DNA of 5,702 nt from Micrococcales bacterium (GTDB lineage: Bacteria > Actinomycetota > Actinomycetes > Actinomycetales > Cellulomonadaceae). Shown piece after piece: positions 4,896 to 5,702 of this stretch. Location of the stretch: the NCBI GenBank assembly GCA_009783975.1, contig WRCL01000145.1:1-5702 (forward strand), in the 5' to 3' direction. The notes under the pieces were generated by a model that was not told where the DNA came from, made no database searches, and saw only the letters and a list, made by a program, of their open reading frames with translations. A program made the position numbers and the translations under genes. Numbering within the stretch: the first letter of the stretch is position 1; each line of letters opens with the position of its first letter.

Positions 4896-5702
4896 TCAGT
4901 CGAGCCCGAGGGCTGTGACGATCGACATGACGTCAGGGGTGACACGGACCAGCTCGACCTGTTCGCCGTCGGCGCCTTGCAGGGCCCACTGGGGGTCCTT
5001 GAGGCCGTGCCCGGTGACAGTGATGACGATCCTCGCCCCGGCAGGGACCCGTCCGTCGTCGGCGAGCATGAGCAGCCCGGCGACACCCGCCGCGGACGCT
5101 GGTTCGACGAACACCCCGACCTTGGCTGACAGCAACCGGTGAGCGGCCAGGATCTGCGTGTCGGTGACGGATTCGATGAGCCCACCAGAGCTGTCACGGG
5201 CCTCGACGGCCTGCTCCCACGACGCGGGGTTGCCGATACGGATCGCTGTGGCGATCGTCTCAGGTTCGTCGACGGGATGGCCCAGGACGATCGGGGCAGC
5301 CCCGGCCGCCTGGAAACCCCACATGGTCGGGGTGTGGGTGGCCACAGCACCGTGGGCGGCACCGGCGTCCAGGCCGGCGTACTCGCGGTAGCCCTTCCAG
5401 TAGGCGGTGATGTTGCCTGCGTTGCCCACAGGCAGGACGTGGATGTCCGGGGCGTCGCCGAGCTGGTCGACGATCTCGAAAGCAGCGGTCTTCTGCCCTT
5501 CGATCCGGTCGGGGTTGACCGAGTTCACCAGCTCGACCGGGTACGCCTCAGCGAGCTTGCGCGCGGCGACGAGACAGTCGTCGAAATTCCCGTCGACCTG
5601 CAACAACCGTGCCCCGTGGGCCACCGCCTGGGAGAGCTTGCCCATGGCGATCTTGCCGTCGGGGACCAACACTGCGCAGACCATCGCAGCGCGCGTGGCG
5701 TA
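4896..5702 (-). CDS. thrC: Threonine synthase, C-terminal part (partial)
   Basis: ThrC is the cytoplasmic pyridoxal-phosphate enzyme that converts O-phosphohomoserine to L-threonine and phosphate, the step after ThrB. The 268 codons visible read open to the window edge, so the start and the Schiff-base lysine region are off the window. Visible signatures, numbered from the first codon seen, are [19 protein letters not shown] (13-31), [12 protein letters not shown] (33-44), [20 protein letters not shown] (58-77) and the phosphate-binding loop [16 protein letters not shown] (89-104). [13 protein letters not shown] (about 198-210) and VTGHGLKDP (about 228-236) follow. These match the fold-type II, bacterial short-form threonine synthase found in actinobacteria. 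It reaches a normal C-terminus (ALGLD, stop at 4898-4896) with no sign of damage. The next gene downstream on this strand is thrB, but only after the two plus-strand genes, so ThrC and ThrB are probably expressed from separate transcripts. Confidence 0.97.
   Translation of the reverse strand, partial: YATRAAMVCAVLVPDGKIAMGKLSQAVAHGARLLQVDGNFDDCLVAARKLAEAYPVELVNSVNPDRIEGQKTAAFEIVDQLGDAPDIHVLPVGNAGNITAYWKGYREYAGLDAGAAHGAVATHTPTMWGFQAAGAAPIVLGHPVDEPETIATAIRIGNPASWEQAVEARDSSGGLIESVTDTQILAAHRLLSAKVGVFVEPASAAGVAGLLMLADDGRVPAGARIVITVTGHGLKDPQWALQGADGEQVELVRVTPDVMSIVTALGLD

Noticed and set aside
4893..4906. GGCTC-AGTC-GAGCC as a bidirectional terminator between the convergent genes
   Set aside because: The stem is only 5 bp, overlaps the thrC stop codon, and no T-run follows on either strand.
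3566..5362. A 598-codon open frame on the minus strand, longer than any other gene here
   Set aside because: It begins inside thrC in a different frame and runs antisense through most of the TPR-like gene. The product is low-complexity with no domain. thrC is certain and the plus-strand frame has better codon bias, so this is a high-GC shadow.

Overview
This window is high-GC DNA (roughly 70 percent G+C by eye, with coding frames strongly biased to G or C at third positions). It very likely comes from an actinobacterial chromosome. The core genes thrC, thrB and rho lie on the minus strand in the usual actinobacterial order. Rho carries the long disordered, Arg-rich insert typical of actinobacteria. 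A Micrococcales (Cellulomonas-like) host is my best guess, but the genus cannot be fixed from this sequence alone.

Layout from left to right. (1) 1-819, minus strand: the N-terminal 273 codons of rho, with the C-terminal ATPase portion off the window. (2) 820-1180: a 361-base gap holding the probable rho promoter, a pair of direct repeats beside it, and a leader of about 300 nt with one perfect stem-loop. (3) 1181-2095, minus strand: complete thrB, homoserine kinase. (4) 2096-2311: a divergent promoter region. (5) 2312-3121 and 3242-4876, plus strand: two genes of unknown function. The first encodes a four-helix membrane protein and the second a soluble alpha-helical, TPR-like protein. Both have Pro/Trp-rich, low-complexity N-termini and an almost identical start region. 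(6) 4896-5702, minus strand: the C-terminal 268 codons of thrC, threonine synthase, converging on gene 2 across only 19 bases.

ThrB makes O-phosphohomoserine and ThrC converts it to threonine, so these are consecutive enzymes and their genes are commonly adjacent or co-transcribed. Here a plus-strand pair of about 2.8 kb separates them. thrB therefore presumably needs its own promoter in the divergent region. The inserted pair is the least ordinary part of the window. Its shared promoter/start architecture and similar N-terminal composition suggest the two proteins belong together, perhaps as a membrane component and a cytoplasmic partner, but no function can be assigned from the sequence. 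I saw no rRNA, tRNA, CRISPR array, transposase or clear attachment site.
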